Of a DNA stretch of 64,000 bases, positions 50,178 through 59,574 are shown in pieces; the first letter of the stretch is position 1, and every line of letters begins with the position of its first letter. The DNA is from Candidatus Delongbacteria bacterium. Lineage in GTDB: Bacteria > CAIWAD01. The stretch covers positions 913,001 to 977,000 of the forward strand of contig JACKCN010000001.1 of assembly GCA_020634015.1 (NCBI GenBank). Direction: 5' to 3'. The notes beneath the pieces are model-generated. The model saw only the letters and a list, made by a program, of their open reading frames with translations, was not told the DNA's origin and did no database searches. A program made the position numbers and the translations under genes.

Positions 50178-51893
50178 ATGACCCCGAAACTGCTTCTCGG
50201 GTTGATCCTGCTGACGGGCTTCAGCATTCCCCTCTTCGCTCGTTCCAGCTATACCGGCTACTCACATGCTCCCGGACGCCAGACCTGTGCGGTGTCCTGC
50301 CATGGCAACAGCAGTGGAACCGTCACTCTGGATGGTTTCCCGCTGACCTATACTCCCGGGCAATCCTACACCATCACGCTGGGACACAGTGCCGGCAACA
50401 GCATCCGCAATTTCAACGGCTCCTGCCGGGTCGGTACGGGAACCACGAATGCCGGGCAGATCACGGCAGGCACCGCGACCGCCACGTACAGTGTCAGCGG
50501 TGAGACGAACGGCGTGCATCTCTCGTCCAACAGCCAGAATACGGCCAGTTTCTCATGGACGGCTCCCGCAGCGGGCACCGGCACGGTGCGCCTGTATGTT
50601 GCCGCCTATCAGGGCAGCAACACCAACGGTCAGACAACCGCATTGACCCTGATCGCCGACGAAGAAGTGGCCGCGCTGCCCGAACTGGTTCTGCTGGACT
50701 GGCAGTTCTCCGGCGATGACGACGGAGACGGCATCGCGGAGCCCGGTGAAACACTTGTTCTGACCGCCAGCCTCGAAAACGTGGGTGCCGGGTCGGCCAG
50801 CTCCGTGGAACTGGCCGTGTCCACCGACTTCGAATGGATCACGGTGCTCAATGGGATCAGCACCTTCCCCGATCTGCTGCCCGGGCAATCCGCCAGTGCG
50901 GACTTCCCTTTCCAGCTCCAGATTTCTCCCGATTGTCCGGCCATCAGCACGGCGGACCTGGCCCTGCAGATCACCAGCGCGGAGTTCCAGGGCAGCGACC
51001 AAATCCTACTGGACATCGGGCAGCGCCTGCCCTTCTGGGCTGCGGATGGTGAAGGGGATGTGGTCGATTGGCAGATGCCCACCGTGGGCGACTGGCTCAA
51101 CGACTGGCACCTGAGCACCGAAGACAGCATGTCACCCACGCACGCATGGAAATGCGGTGACAGCGACATCGGGGAGTACGCGGCTCACGCGGATGCTCGC
51201 CTGATCACTCCGCCCATCCTGCTCCAGAACTGGACCCGCTTGAGCTTCATGCATCGGATGGATGCGGAAATCTCCGGCGCATCACCGGATTCGGCCTACG
51301 ATGGGGGTGTCGTGGAAATCAGCCTGGATGACGGAGCAAGCTGGATCCAGCTGGAACCCATCGAAGGATACAACAAGGTGTTCCGTTGGCTCACGGGGGG
51401 CGGAAATCCCGCGACCCACCCCTTCACGGGTGGCACTCCGTGTTACAGTGGGCTCTTTGACTGGCAACCCGCCAGTTTTGATCTGGGCGACTACACCGAT
51501 CAGGTCGTCCGCTTCGCCTTTCATTTCGGCTCGGACGACGGCACCCAGCTTGAAGGCTGGTACGTGGACGACCTGCAGCTCAGCGGATTCGATGACGGCG
51601 TGGCTGTGAGTCACAGAATCGAAGACCCCGCGGAGTTCACCCTTCTGGAGGCCTGGCCCAATCCTTTCAACCCGACGACCTCCATCGGCTTCCACACTCT
51701 GGAAGCTGGGCCCGTTCGCCTGTCTGTGTACAACATGGCTGGCCAGCTGGTGCGCAGCTTGCTCGATGGCCCCTGCGAAGCCGGATTCCAGCAATCTCAG
51801 TTCGACGGGACCGGCCTGGCGTCGGGTGTTTATCTGCTGAGGCTGGAAACCCGCAGCAGCCTGCAGACCCGTCGGATTCTCTTGATGAAATGA
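50178..51893 (+). CDS. Secreted choice-of-anchor V-like protein with type IX sorting domain
   Basis: This is a 571-aa exported protein with a signal peptide ending IPLFA and AAAGG 8 nt before the ATG. The N-terminal domain (SHAPGRQTCAVSCHGN, GFPLTYTPGQSYTITL, FSWTAPAAGTGTVRLYVAA) matches the reeler-related choice-of-anchor V pattern. A C-x3-CH occurs where some relatives carry a CxxCH haem motif. A NEW3/CARDB-like region follows (LVLTASLENVGAGSASSVEL), then a choice-of-anchor/MAM-like domain (WHLSTEDSMSPTHAW, EGWYVDDLQL). The C-terminus WPNPFNPTTSIGF, VYNMAGQLVRSLLDG, SGVYLLRLET, ending RRILLMK, is a type A sorting domain. It is probably a surface protein; its ligand is unknown. Confidence 0.82.
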   Translation: MTPKLLLGLILLTGFSIPLFARSSYTGYSHAPGRQTCAVSCHGNSSGTVTLDGFPLTYTPGQSYTITLGHSAGNSIRNFNGSCRVGTGTTNAGQITAGTATATYSVSGETNGVHLSSNSQNTASFSWTAPAAGTGTVRLYVAAYQGSNTNGQTTALTLIADEEVAALPELVLLDWQFSGDDDGDGIAEPGETLVLTASLENVGAGSASSVELAVSTDFEWITVLNGISTFPDLLPGQSASADFPFQLQISPDCPAISTADLALQITSAEFQGSDQILLDIGQRLPFWAADGEGDVVDWQMPTVGDWLNDWHLSTEDSMSPTHAWKCGDSDIGEYAAHADARLITPPILLQNWTRLSFMHRMDAEISGASPDSAYDGGVVEISLDDGASWIQLEPIEGYNKVFRWLTGGGNPATHPFTGGTPCYSGLFDWQPASFDLGDYTDQVVRFAFHFGSDDGTQLEGWYVDDLQLSGFDDGVAVSHRIEDPAEFTLLEAWPNPFNPTTSIGFHTLEAGPVRLSVYNMAGQLVRSLLDGPCEAGFQQSQFDGTGLASGVYLLRLETRSSLQTRRILLMK

Positions 51894-52103
51894 TGCCTTT
51901 CCACCCATGGACTTCAATCGAATGCCGGGCTCTGCTGGTTCCTGCCGGGTATTCCAGCAAGGGGCGCCTGTGTCTGGGCTCACACCTTGCCAGTGCCTCG
52001 GGGCAATTCATGGGGGATGCGAATACCTCTTATTGTGGCCGCATCGGGAAGGGGTAGCGGCCCCGGACCCGGTGTCTGCCTGATTCAGCTGTCCTGTCAA
52101 GAT

Positions 52104-52133
52104 CGCCCGGTGGTCCCAGTGGATCACCGGGCG
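52104..52133. terminator. 9-bp hairpin between the 571-aa gene and the minisatellite
   Basis: CGCCCGGTG pairs exactly with CACCGGGCG around a 12-nt loop, about 210 nt after the stop at 51893. There is no U-run on either strand. The flanking 51894-52164 segment shows no gene. Confidence 0.4.
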
Positions 52134-52164
52134 TTCAGTCTCCGGCAAGGTTCGTCTTGAGTCT

Positions 52165-52488
52165 TCGGGTGGCTCCGGGCCGGGCAGGATGCCTGGCTCG
52201 CTGGGTGGCTCTGGGCCGGGCAGGATGCCTGGCTCCGTGGGTGGCTCCCTGGGTGGCTCCTTGGGTGGCTCCGTGGGTAACTTCGTGGGTAGCTCCGTGG
52301 GTAGCTCCGTGGGTGGATCCGTGGGTAGCTCCGCAGGTAGCTCCGCGGGTGGCTCCGTGGGTAGCTACGCGGGTGGCTCCGGGCCGGGCAGGATGCCTGG
52401 CGCCTTGGGTGGCTCCGGGCCGGGCAGGATGCCTGGCTCCGTGGGTGGCTCCGGGCCGGGCAGGATGCCTGGCTCCGTGGGTGGGCCA
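52165..52488. repeat. GC-rich 12-bp-period minisatellite with five 36-bp higher-order units
   Basis: About 27 tandem 12-bp units with consensus GGTGGCTCCGTG. Five of the positions carry a 36-bp variant that includes GGGCCGGGCAGGATGCCTGG, starting at 52177, 52213, 52381, 52417 and 52453. The distances are exact multiples of 12 (36, 168, 36, 36). Because the period is a multiple of three and lacks stops, several frames on both strands are open through it (for example GGSV and THGA repeats). None has a ribosome binding site or flanking coding character. The array ends at the polA terminator hairpin. Confidence 0.9.
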
Positions 52489-52511
52489 CTTGGCGCTCAC
52501 GCCAAGTGGCC
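52484..52511 (-). terminator. Perfect 12-bp hairpin after polA
   Basis: GGCCACTTGGCG and its exact complement surround a 4-nt loop (CTCA), starting 5 nt after the polA stop codon and abutting the minisatellite. No clear U-run follows because the repeat begins. Confidence 0.65.
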
Positions 52512-52516
52512 GCGAA

Positions 52517-55276
52517 TCAATGTGCCTCGCGCCAGGAATCGCCCCAGTTGGCTTCGGCCACCAAGGGCACGTTCAGGGCAATGGCGGATTCCATTTCCTG
52601 CTTGACGATGGCGGTGTACTCCACCGCCTTTTCCCGCGGGGCCTCGAAGAGCAGTTCGTCATGCACCTGGGAAATCATCCGCAGGTCGGGCAGTTCGGTA
52701 CGGATCCGCTGGTCCAGTCGGATCATGGCCAGTTTGATCAGGTCGGCGGCACTGCCCTGAATGGGTGTGTTCATCGCGATCCGCTCGGTATTCTCGCGCA
52801 GCACCCGATTGTCGGAGGTGATCTCGGGCAAGTAGCGGCGGCGGCCGAACAGGTTGCTCACGTATCCCAGTCTGCGGGTTTCCTCGAGTGTGCGATCAAC
52901 CCAGGACCGGACGCCGTGGTAGAGCTCGAAGTACTGTTCGATGAAGCCCGCGGCCTCCTTCATGGGAATCTCCAGGTTGCCCGCGAGGGCGTAGGCTCCC
53001 ATTCCGTAGATCACACCGAAGTTGACCACCTTCGCCATCCGGCGCTGTTCTTCATCCACCGCATCCGGTGACACCGAGAAGATCGCCGCGGCCGTGCGAC
53101 AGTGAATGTCCTCGCCGTTGCGATAGGAGCGTGTCAATTCCTCGTCGCCGGAAATGTGAGCCAGCACGCGCAGTTCGATCTGAGAATAATCCGCATCGAT
53201 CAGCACACGGTCGGCATGCCCCGAGACGAAGGCTCCGCGCAGGCGCTTGCCCAGCTCGGTGCGGATGGGAATGTTCTGAAGATTTGGATCCGTGCTGCTC
53301 AGTCGCCCCGTGGCCGCGATGGTCTGGTTGAAACTGGTGTGGATTCTGCCTGTCCGGCGATTGACCAACCTGGGCAGCGAGTCCACATAGGTACTCTTGA
53401 GCTTGGCCAATTGGCGGTAGTTGAGGATTTCGCGCGGCAGCGGATCCTCCTTGGCCAGGCGCTCCAGTTCACGCACATCGGTGCTGAATCCGGATTGAGT
53501 CTTCTTGCCCGGTTTCAGTCTGAACTTCTCGAACAGAATGTGTGCCAACTGACTGGGTGAGTTCAAGTTGAAACTCTCTCCAGCCATTTCGTGTATCCGA
53601 TGTTCAAGTTCCGTGATGCTCTCCGCCAGCTCGCCGGACATCACGGCCAGAGCGGAAGAATCAATGCAGACTCCCGCTTGTTCCACACGGCAGAGCAGGT
53701 CCATGGTGGGCATGTCGATGGTGCGGAAGAGTTCCTCGAGTCCCGCCTCACGCAGTTCCTTCTCGAGCAATGCCACCAGTTGCAGCGTGGTGTCGGCATC
53801 TTCACAGGCGTACTCGCTGATCTTCTCCAGCGGGACTTCGCGCATGCTGATCTGCTTGCGGCCACTCCCGATCAGTTCGCTGGTGGGAATCTTGCGCACA
53901 TTCAAGTAGTGCAGGGCCAGAGCGTCCAGATTGTGCTGGCGCCCCGAGGGCTTGAGCACGAAACTGGCCAGCATGGTGTCAAAGACGACTCCGCGTACCA
54001 CGATGCCCAGCTGCGAGAGCACATTGATGTCATACTTGCAGTTCTGCCCGCACTTGGGGCGGGCGGCATCCTCGAACCAGGGGCGCAGACGCTCGACGAT
54101 CCAGTCCAGATCGGGATTCGCGTCCGGTTCGAAAAGGCCGGTCTGAATGGACTCGGCGGCGGAAAAACGCGCGGGCACATACCAGGCTTCGCCCGGTTGC
54201 CACGAAAAGGAGAAGCCGACCAGTTCGCAATCCAGCGAGTCCAGACCCGTGGTTTCGGTATCGAAGGAGCACAGCTTCTGCGCGGGACCCGGCGCCGTGG
54301 CTTCAATCAGCCGGTCCAGGAAAGCCGCGAAGGCGGCCCGATCCGGAACCAGATGATAGTCGCGAGTGGCGGCCGGTGCCGCGTCACCGTCCGGTGCCGT
54401 CGGCGCCTTCTTGAGGCGGGACAGGTCCTCCATCATGCCGCGAAAGCTGAGACGCATCAAAATGTCCGAGAGGCCGGGCGCGTCCCAGCGTGGCAGGCCA
54501 GCCGACTCGAGGGAGAAGTCCACTGGAACCCGGGCATCGATGGTGACCAGCTGGCGCGAGAGATAGGCCGCCTCGCGATTCTCTTCCAGATAACGCCGGA
54601 TGGCCTTCTTGCCCAGGTCCTCCAGGTTCTCGTAGACCGCATCCAGGTTTCCATAGGTGCTGATCAGACTCGAGGCGGTCTTCTCGCCAATTCCGGGCAC
54701 ACCGGGCACGTTGTCCGAGGCATCTCCCATCAGCGCCAGCACATCGATCACCTGCGCGGGCTCCACCTTGAACTTCTCGCGTACCCCTTCGGGACCCACC
54801 AGGTTCACCTCGCCCCGATTGCCCGTTCTGTACAGGTAGAGGTTCTCGCCAACCATCTGCATCAGGTCCTTGTCCGATGACACGATGAAGACCTCCCACC
54901 CGGCATCGCGAGCCCGCAGCGCCAATGTGGCCAGCAGATCGTCGGCCTCGTAGCCCGGCAGAGCCAGCGGCTTCATGCCTGCCAGTTCAAGCATTTCGTA
55001 GAGAATGGGGATCTGGGCCGACATCGCTTCGGGCATGGGTGGCCGATGTCCCTTGTATTCAGGAAACAGCTCATGCCTGAACGTGGGTTGTGCCGTATCC
55101 GTGCAGATCACGATCGCGTCCGGCTCCTCGATCTGCTGAATGCGCAACAGAGCTCGCAGTACCCCGTGGATGCCACTGACCACCAGGCCGTCTCCTGTCG
55201 TCATCGGATTGCGGTCCAATGCCATGTGGGAACGGAAGAACTGGGACATCAGGTCAATCAGAAAAAGCCGCTTCAT
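52517..55276 (-). CDS. polA: DNA polymerase I
   Basis: This 919-aa protein carries all three domains. The N-terminal 5'-3' exonuclease has LFLIDLMSQFFRSHMA, GYEADDLLATLA, SSDKDLMQM and GDASDNVPGVPGIGEKTA. The 3'-5' proofreading domain looks active, with FDTETTG, NCKYDINVL and YACEDADTTL keeping its metal-binding acids. The polymerase has motif A DADYSQIELRVLAHISGD, motif B RRMAKVVNFGVIYGM and motif C QVHDELLFE. It processes Okazaki fragments and fills repair gaps. A 16-bp palindrome lies about 55 nt upstream of the start, and a hairpin plus minisatellite lies immediately downstream. Confidence 0.96.
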   Translation of the reverse strand: MKRLFLIDLMSQFFRSHMALDRNPMTTGDGLVVSGIHGVLRALLRIQQIEEPDAIVICTDTAQPTFRHELFPEYKGHRPPMPEAMSAQIPILYEMLELAGMKPLALPGYEADDLLATLALRARDAGWEVFIVSSDKDLMQMVGENLYLYRTGNRGEVNLVGPEGVREKFKVEPAQVIDVLALMGDASDNVPGVPGIGEKTASSLISTYGNLDAVYENLEDLGKKAIRRYLEENREAAYLSRQLVTIDARVPVDFSLESAGLPRWDAPGLSDILMRLSFRGMMEDLSRLKKAPTAPDGDAAPAATRDYHLVPDRAAFAAFLDRLIEATAPGPAQKLCSFDTETTGLDSLDCELVGFSFSWQPGEAWYVPARFSAAESIQTGLFEPDANPDLDWIVERLRPWFEDAARPKCGQNCKYDINVLSQLGIVVRGVVFDTMLASFVLKPSGRQHNLDALALHYLNVRKIPTSELIGSGRKQISMREVPLEKISEYACEDADTTLQLVALLEKELREAGLEELFRTIDMPTMDLLCRVEQAGVCIDSSALAVMSGELAESITELEHRIHEMAGESFNLNSPSQLAHILFEKFRLKPGKKTQSGFSTDVRELERLAKEDPLPREILNYRQLAKLKSTYVDSLPRLVNRRTGRIHTSFNQTIAATGRLSSTDPNLQNIPIRTELGKRLRGAFVSGHADRVLIDADYSQIELRVLAHISGDEELTRSYRNGEDIHCRTAAAIFSVSPDAVDEEQRRMAKVVNFGVIYGMGAYALAGNLEIPMKEAAGFIEQYFELYHGVRSWVDRTLEETRRLGYVSNLFGRRRYLPEITSDNRVLRENTERIAMNTPIQGSAADLIKLAMIRLDQRIRTELPDLRMISQVHDELLFEAPREKAVEYTAIVKQEMESAIALNVPLVAEANWGDSWREAH

Positions 55277-55330
55277 GGATATTCCAAAGCTGGGGGTGAA
55301 TCAGAACATGGTGTGGCACGGATCTCGATC

Positions 55331-55346
55331 GCGTGGCATGCCACGC
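55331..55346. promoter_or_regulatory. Perfect 16-bp palindrome upstream of polA
   Basis: GCGTGGCATGCCACGC is fully self-complementary and lies 55-70 nt before the polA start. A further GTGGCA half-site lies at about 55312. It may be an operator for a dimeric regulator or a leader hairpin. Apart from this and a 6-bp hairpin at 55417-55432, the 303-nt gap from 55277 to 55579 shows no gene. Confidence 0.45.
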
Positions 55347-55489
55347 AGGAGCGGCCGTGGATCCAGGACGGAATCGAGTAACATGTGCTATGGACTTCGG
55401 CATTCCGGACTGGCTTGACCGCGGCTGCGGTCCACGGAAAGTGTCGAACTTGCGCCAGCTGAAAGCACCTCGAACTCTGCCAAAGAAAA

Positions 55490-55511
55490 GAGGCCCTTGT
55501 GGGGGCCCCTT
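55490..55511 (-). terminator. Terminator after the outer-membrane barrel gene
   Basis: A GC-rich stem (AGGGGCCC with GGGCCTCT, one G-U) is followed on the minus strand by TTTTC. It lies about 70 nt after the barrel gene's stop. On the plus strand the hairpin is also followed by TTT, so it may be bidirectional. Confidence 0.7.
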
Positions 55512-55579
55512 TTCTACACATGCAATCCCCGGGATCCACTCCGGAGATTCCAATCGCTGTCGGCGACTGCGCCGGGTGG

Positions 55580-56617
55580 TCAGAAGTTGTAACCGACACC
55601 CAGCTTGAAGAAGCCACCGGAAAAGTCGTATTCGATCGCCTTGGGAGGAGCGATCGGCTGGTTTTCCCACAGATCCGCATAGTCCGCGAAGTCCAGACTG
55701 TTCTCGAACATCAGCGGAGAAATGCGGGTCGAATTGCCCACCATGCGAATCAGGGGCAGCAAGTCGTAGCGCACATCGGAGGGCGCGCCGAGGATGGCGA
55801 CCTCGCGCAGGGTTTCGTAGTTGGCACCGGTGGGATTCAGCTGCGCCATGCTGAGGGTGGTCTTCCCGTCCAACTCCTTGAAGTTCATCAGGTTGTAACC
55901 GAAGTCAGCCATCAGGGACATGGGGCCCATGCTGCGCTCGAGCCCGACGAAGAGACGACCGGAGAACGTGGTTCCGTCGTGATCGGCCTTGATTCGGTGA
56001 AACTCGATGAAATTGCCGGTGGCAAGATTGTTCTGGAAGAATCCTTCGTAGCCGTGTGAATTCAGGCTGGCCATGCCAAGCCCGACACCCACATAACCGG
56101 ACAGCGGCATGGCAAGGTCACGCAGGCTGTAGCGCAGGGTGCCCATGAAGCCGGAGAGCTCGATGCGCTCGGATGCCACGATGGAGCCACTGATGTTGCC
56201 CTGGACTTCGAAGTCGAAGTTGTTGCCGGTGTCCGCGTTGCCACTGAAGTACTCGAGCCCCGCATGCAGTTTGGTGTACTCGGTCTGGCGGACGACCTTT
56301 TCAAGGGTGAAGCCGAAGGTCGTGTCATTGCGGAAATCGTCCATCACGAACTGGGGACGCCAGCCGCCGAAGGGATCGTTGCCCACACCATTTCCGAAGC
56401 TGCCGCCAGCGGCAACGTCGAAGGGAAAGAACCCGTTGGGGCCGTAGTAGGTGTTGAGGGATTTGATGTAGCTGTTCATCCCGTCAAACCCGGACAGGTG
56501 GTTCAGACCGGTATTGAAGCGCAGGGTGACGCCATCCATGAAACCGGCGGATTGCGCGGCACCTGCCAGACCAGCCAAGAGGATGGCGGAAGCGCACAAC
56601 GGCACGAAGCGGGCCAT
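55580..56617 (-). CDS. Outer-membrane beta-barrel protein, unknown function
   Basis: This 345-aa exported protein starts at the ATG at 56617 (AAGGAG upstream) with a signal peptide ending AGAAQSA. The mature part is built of amphipathic strands with aromatic girdles (TLRFNTGLNHLSG, TSFSGRLFVGLER-type strands) and ends FKLGVGYNF, the C-terminal Phe signature of BAM-assembled barrels. No domain family is recognised. It stands alone, with its own promoter (56655-56683) and terminator. It could be a porin-like or OmpA/OmpW-type channel. Confidence 0.78.
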   Translation of the reverse strand: MARFVPLCASAILLAGLAGAAQSAGFMDGVTLRFNTGLNHLSGFDGMNSYIKSLNTYYGPNGFFPFDVAAGGSFGNGVGNDPFGGWRPQFVMDDFRNDTTFGFTLEKVVRQTEYTKLHAGLEYFSGNADTGNNFDFEVQGNISGSIVASERIELSGFMGTLRYSLRDLAMPLSGYVGVGLGMASLNSHGYEGFFQNNLATGNFIEFHRIKADHDGTTFSGRLFVGLERSMGPMSLMADFGYNLMNFKELDGKTTLSMAQLNPTGANYETLREVAILGAPSDVRYDLLPLIRMVGNSTRISPLMFENSLDFADYADLWENQPIAPPKAIEYDFSGGFFKLGVGYNF

Positions 56618-56654
56618 CTGGTACTCCTTGATTCGGGACGAAGCGAAGGGTCTC

Positions 56655-56683
56655 AAAGTAGAAACACCCTGTTCAGCAATCAA
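56655..56683 (-). promoter_or_regulatory. Sigma-70-type promoter for the outer-membrane barrel gene
   Basis: TTGATT and TACTTT are separated by exactly 17 nt on the minus strand, 38 nt upstream of the ATG at 56617. Confidence 0.65.
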
Positions 56684-56785
56684 GGAAAAGTCCTTGGCCG
56701 AGATTGCCGGGAAGGGTCCAAGTGGCTGCCGGGTCCGGTTGGTGCAGGATCTCCGCGAACAGGGCGCGGAACCGGGGCCCCGGCC

Positions 56786-57826
<1,041 letters not shown>

Positions 57827-57983
57827 GGGATTCGTATCCTTCTGCCGTGTGACGTTTTCAATTTGCTGCCCGCCGCGGGAAACGCCCGGGGCGCTCTTCC
57901 GGAAGATGCCCGCGCACTGGCGGGCGTCGCATCTTAGCAAGCCGGTGAGACACAGACAAGCCACCCCGACTCGGCAGGAGCCC

Positions 57984-58814
57984 ATGCCCCGGACGCCTTC
58001 CCATGACTCACACCAACTCAGCCTGCTTCCGGAACTGGACTCGCTGGCCGCTTCTCCGGAAACCCGTGAGCGATTGCAGGCCTCGCTGGCGATTCGCCTG
58101 AGCGAGGAAGACCGACTCTATGCGGCAGCGGGGCGCCAGCGTCTGCCCGCTCTGCCGGTGAAACTGGTCAGCCGGGCCAACCGCAGCACCATGGGCAGTC
58201 TGCGCCATCGACAGGAGCCCGAGCCTCACTGGTCTCTCTGCCTGGCACGCAGCCTGCTGGATTCTGACCCGGATACCGCCCTGCTGCTGGGGCGAATCCT
58301 GCTGCGCCGCATCCGCAAGCTTCCGGTTTCTCTGGAAATGCGTCGACTGCTCAAGGAAGGCCAACTGCGCTGGGTGCACAACGGACAACACCCGGGACCG
58401 CGCCCCGCGGAACCTGTCACGTCCGATCCCTGGCTGAGTCTGCGTCTGGAGGATGTGGCCGCGCGCTCGGGGCGGGGGATGCCTCACACGGGCATGCCCA
58501 GCATCATCTGGAAAACCTTCTCCACTGGACGGATACTTGGGCGCTATCAGGATACCAGCCACTGCATCCAGTTGCATCAGGCACTCAATGATGCGCGAAC
58601 GCCGGACTGGGCCCTGGACAGCCTGATCCATCACGAGTACCTGCACGCGGTTCTGGGTTCCGAACGTCAGGGCTCACGACTCGTGCATCACCACCGCCGA
58701 TTTCGCGAAGCCGAAGCCGAATGGCCTGAATACGAACGTTGGTGCGCCTGGATTCGTGAGTGTTGGCCAGGACTGTACCGGCGCTGGAAGCGCGGACAAC
58801 ATGGAACGCGCTGA
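57984..58814 (+). CDS. SprT-like zinc metallopeptidase-fold protein
   Basis: This is a 276-aa cytosolic protein with an ATG at 57984 close behind AGGAG. HHEYLHAVLG (HEYLH, residues 217-221) is a zinc-binding HExxH, and LVHHHRRFREAE about 20 residues later supplies a third His in the position used by SprT/WSS1-type proteins. The N-terminal part (residues 28-130) is helical and Arg-rich, with no known domain. SprT-like proteases act on DNA-protein crosslinks in eukaryotes; bacterial roles are mostly unknown. It is divergent from mrp. The assignment rests on the motif pair and general layout. Confidence 0.72.
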   Translation: MPRTPSHDSHQLSLLPELDSLAASPETRERLQASLAIRLSEEDRLYAAAGRQRLPALPVKLVSRANRSTMGSLRHRQEPEPHWSLCLARSLLDSDPDTALLLGRILLRRIRKLPVSLEMRRLLKEGQLRWVHNGQHPGPRPAEPVTSDPWLSLRLEDVAARSGRGMPHTGMPSIIWKTFSTGRILGRYQDTSHCIQLHQALNDARTPDWALDSLIHHEYLHAVLGSERQGSRLVHHHRRFREAEAEWPEYERWCAWIRECWPGLYRRWKRGQHGTR

Positions 58815-59074
58815 GAGGACGTCGGCTCCTGTACACGAGCGCCCGATGTTCAACAGCCCTGCCATCAGAAGCAGAACAGCACTCGAAACTCTCCAGAATC
58901 CAATTCATTGATTTTGTAGTACTTGAACCCATGGACACCCAATCCTGGCAAACTGGTACGCGTCTTGCCTTGGTGTGCGTCGCAGTATCAGGGGTGCCCT
59001 CTGATGCTTTCCCGAAATCTCCACAAACTGAACTCACTTACCTGCATTGCAGCGTGGGAAGAAGGGATCGTGCC

Positions 59075-59197
59075 ATGTTGAAAATCAACTGGAAGAACTC
59101 CGGTCAGCGCAACCGTCTTCTGTCACTTCCGGCGGAAGTACTGATGTCCAGCCCGTTGTTTCTGTTGCTTCTGCTGCTTCTCATCCGGGTCGTCTGA
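59075..59197 (+). CDS. Small membrane peptide A (40 aa)
   Basis: This is a 40-residue peptide with GAAGGG 8 nt before the ATG. The N-terminal half is polar and basic (MLKINWKNSGQRNRLL) and the C-terminal half is one hydrophobic helix (LMSSPLFLLLLLLLIRVV). The core LM-x-SP-x-F-x-LLL is shared with the second peptide 174 nt downstream. That, the ribosome binding site and the following hairpin make it more than a chance frame. It is most likely a single-pass inner-membrane peptide. Such peptides can be type I toxins, stress peptides or regulators of membrane proteins; none is demonstrated here. Confidence 0.55.
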   Translation: MLKINWKNSGQRNRLLSLPAEVLMSSPLFLLLLLLLIRVV

Positions 59198-59208
59198 TCC
59201 GGATTCGT

Positions 59209-59231
59209 CCTGCCGGCAGCTCGCCGGCAGG
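59209..59231 (+). terminator. Perfect 9-bp hairpin after membrane peptide A
   Basis: CCTGCCGGC and its complement surround a 5-nt loop, 12 nt after the stop codon. There is only a weak T-rich tail (TGGTTG). Confidence 0.55.
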
Positions 59232-59370
59232 TGGTTGAAATGCCCAAACCCATCCTTCAGGCTCCATCCTGGAGCATTTGAACCACATCCTCAGATCGCA
59301 AGTCCTTGATAATCAATTCATTTCGACTGGCATCCGTTTTGCGACACAGTTGTCAAAATCCGGAGGAGCC

Positions 59371-59490
59371 ATGTTCCGACGAAAACGTCCTGCAGGCACC
59401 CGGCGCCGTCACTACAGGCAACACCTTGACCTGATGGTCGGATCGCCGGTCTTCATCCTGCTTCTGATCACGGTCCTGGTGATTGGTTGA
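59371..59490 (+). CDS. Small membrane peptide B (39 aa), paralogue of A
   Basis: This 39-residue peptide has a strong GGAGGAGCC just before the ATG. The N-terminus is very basic (MFRRKRPAGTRRRHYRQH) and the C-terminus is a membrane helix (LMVGSPVFILLLITVLVIG). The alignment with peptide A covers the LM-x-SP-(L/V)F-(L/I)LLL core and the basic-then-hydrophobic plan. The frame extends upstream to 59278 without a ribosome binding site, so the short form is preferred. A bidirectional terminator follows at 59522. Function unknown. Confidence 0.6.
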   Translation: MFRRKRPAGTRRRHYRQHLDLMVGSPVFILLLITVLVIG

Positions 59491-59521
59491 GAATCCCGGG
59501 CGTGCTGAGCCCATGTGAGAA

Positions 59522-59550
59522 AGGCGGCGCCATTCTGTCCGGCGCCGCCT
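59522..59550. terminator. Bidirectional terminator between peptide B and pta
   Basis: A perfect 10-bp stem (AGGCGGCGCC/GGCGCCGCCT) with a 9-nt loop, flanked by AAA on the left and CTTCT on the right, lies between convergent genes. Confidence 0.75.
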
Positions 59551-59574
59551 CTTCTGAGTTTCTGCTGGGCTGGT

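Larger units (their letters stand above)
58815..59574. other. 760-nt region with two small membrane-peptide genes
   Basis: Apart from the two short genes at 59075 and 59371, no further gene is seen. Each short gene is preceded by an AT-richer stretch with similar text (AATCCAATTCATTGATTTT near 58897; AATCAATTCATTT near 59311), possibly related control regions. Each is followed by a strong hairpin (59209-59231; 59522-59550). An additional short hairpin (GCTCCA-TGGAGC) lies near 59261-59275. Confidence 0.5.

Noticed and set aside
49515..50181. Protein genes in the region before the 571-aa gene
   Set aside because: Open frames here have Arg/Pro-rich translations with no ribosome binding site and run through the terminator hairpin.
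50290..50330. Haem-binding CxxCH in the 571-aa secreted protein
   Set aside because: The spacing is C-x3-CH (TCAVSCHG), so a standard c-type haem site is not supported.
52165..52488. CRISPR array
   Set aside because: The repeats are contiguous 12-bp/36-bp units without unique spacers, and no cas genes are nearby.
52157..53071. Repeat-containing open frames across the minisatellite (GGSV, THGA or WVAP repeats)
   Set aside because: A 12-bp period without stops opens several frames on both strands. None has a signal peptide, ribosome binding site or coding sequence at both ends; the 304-aa frame runs on antisense to polA.
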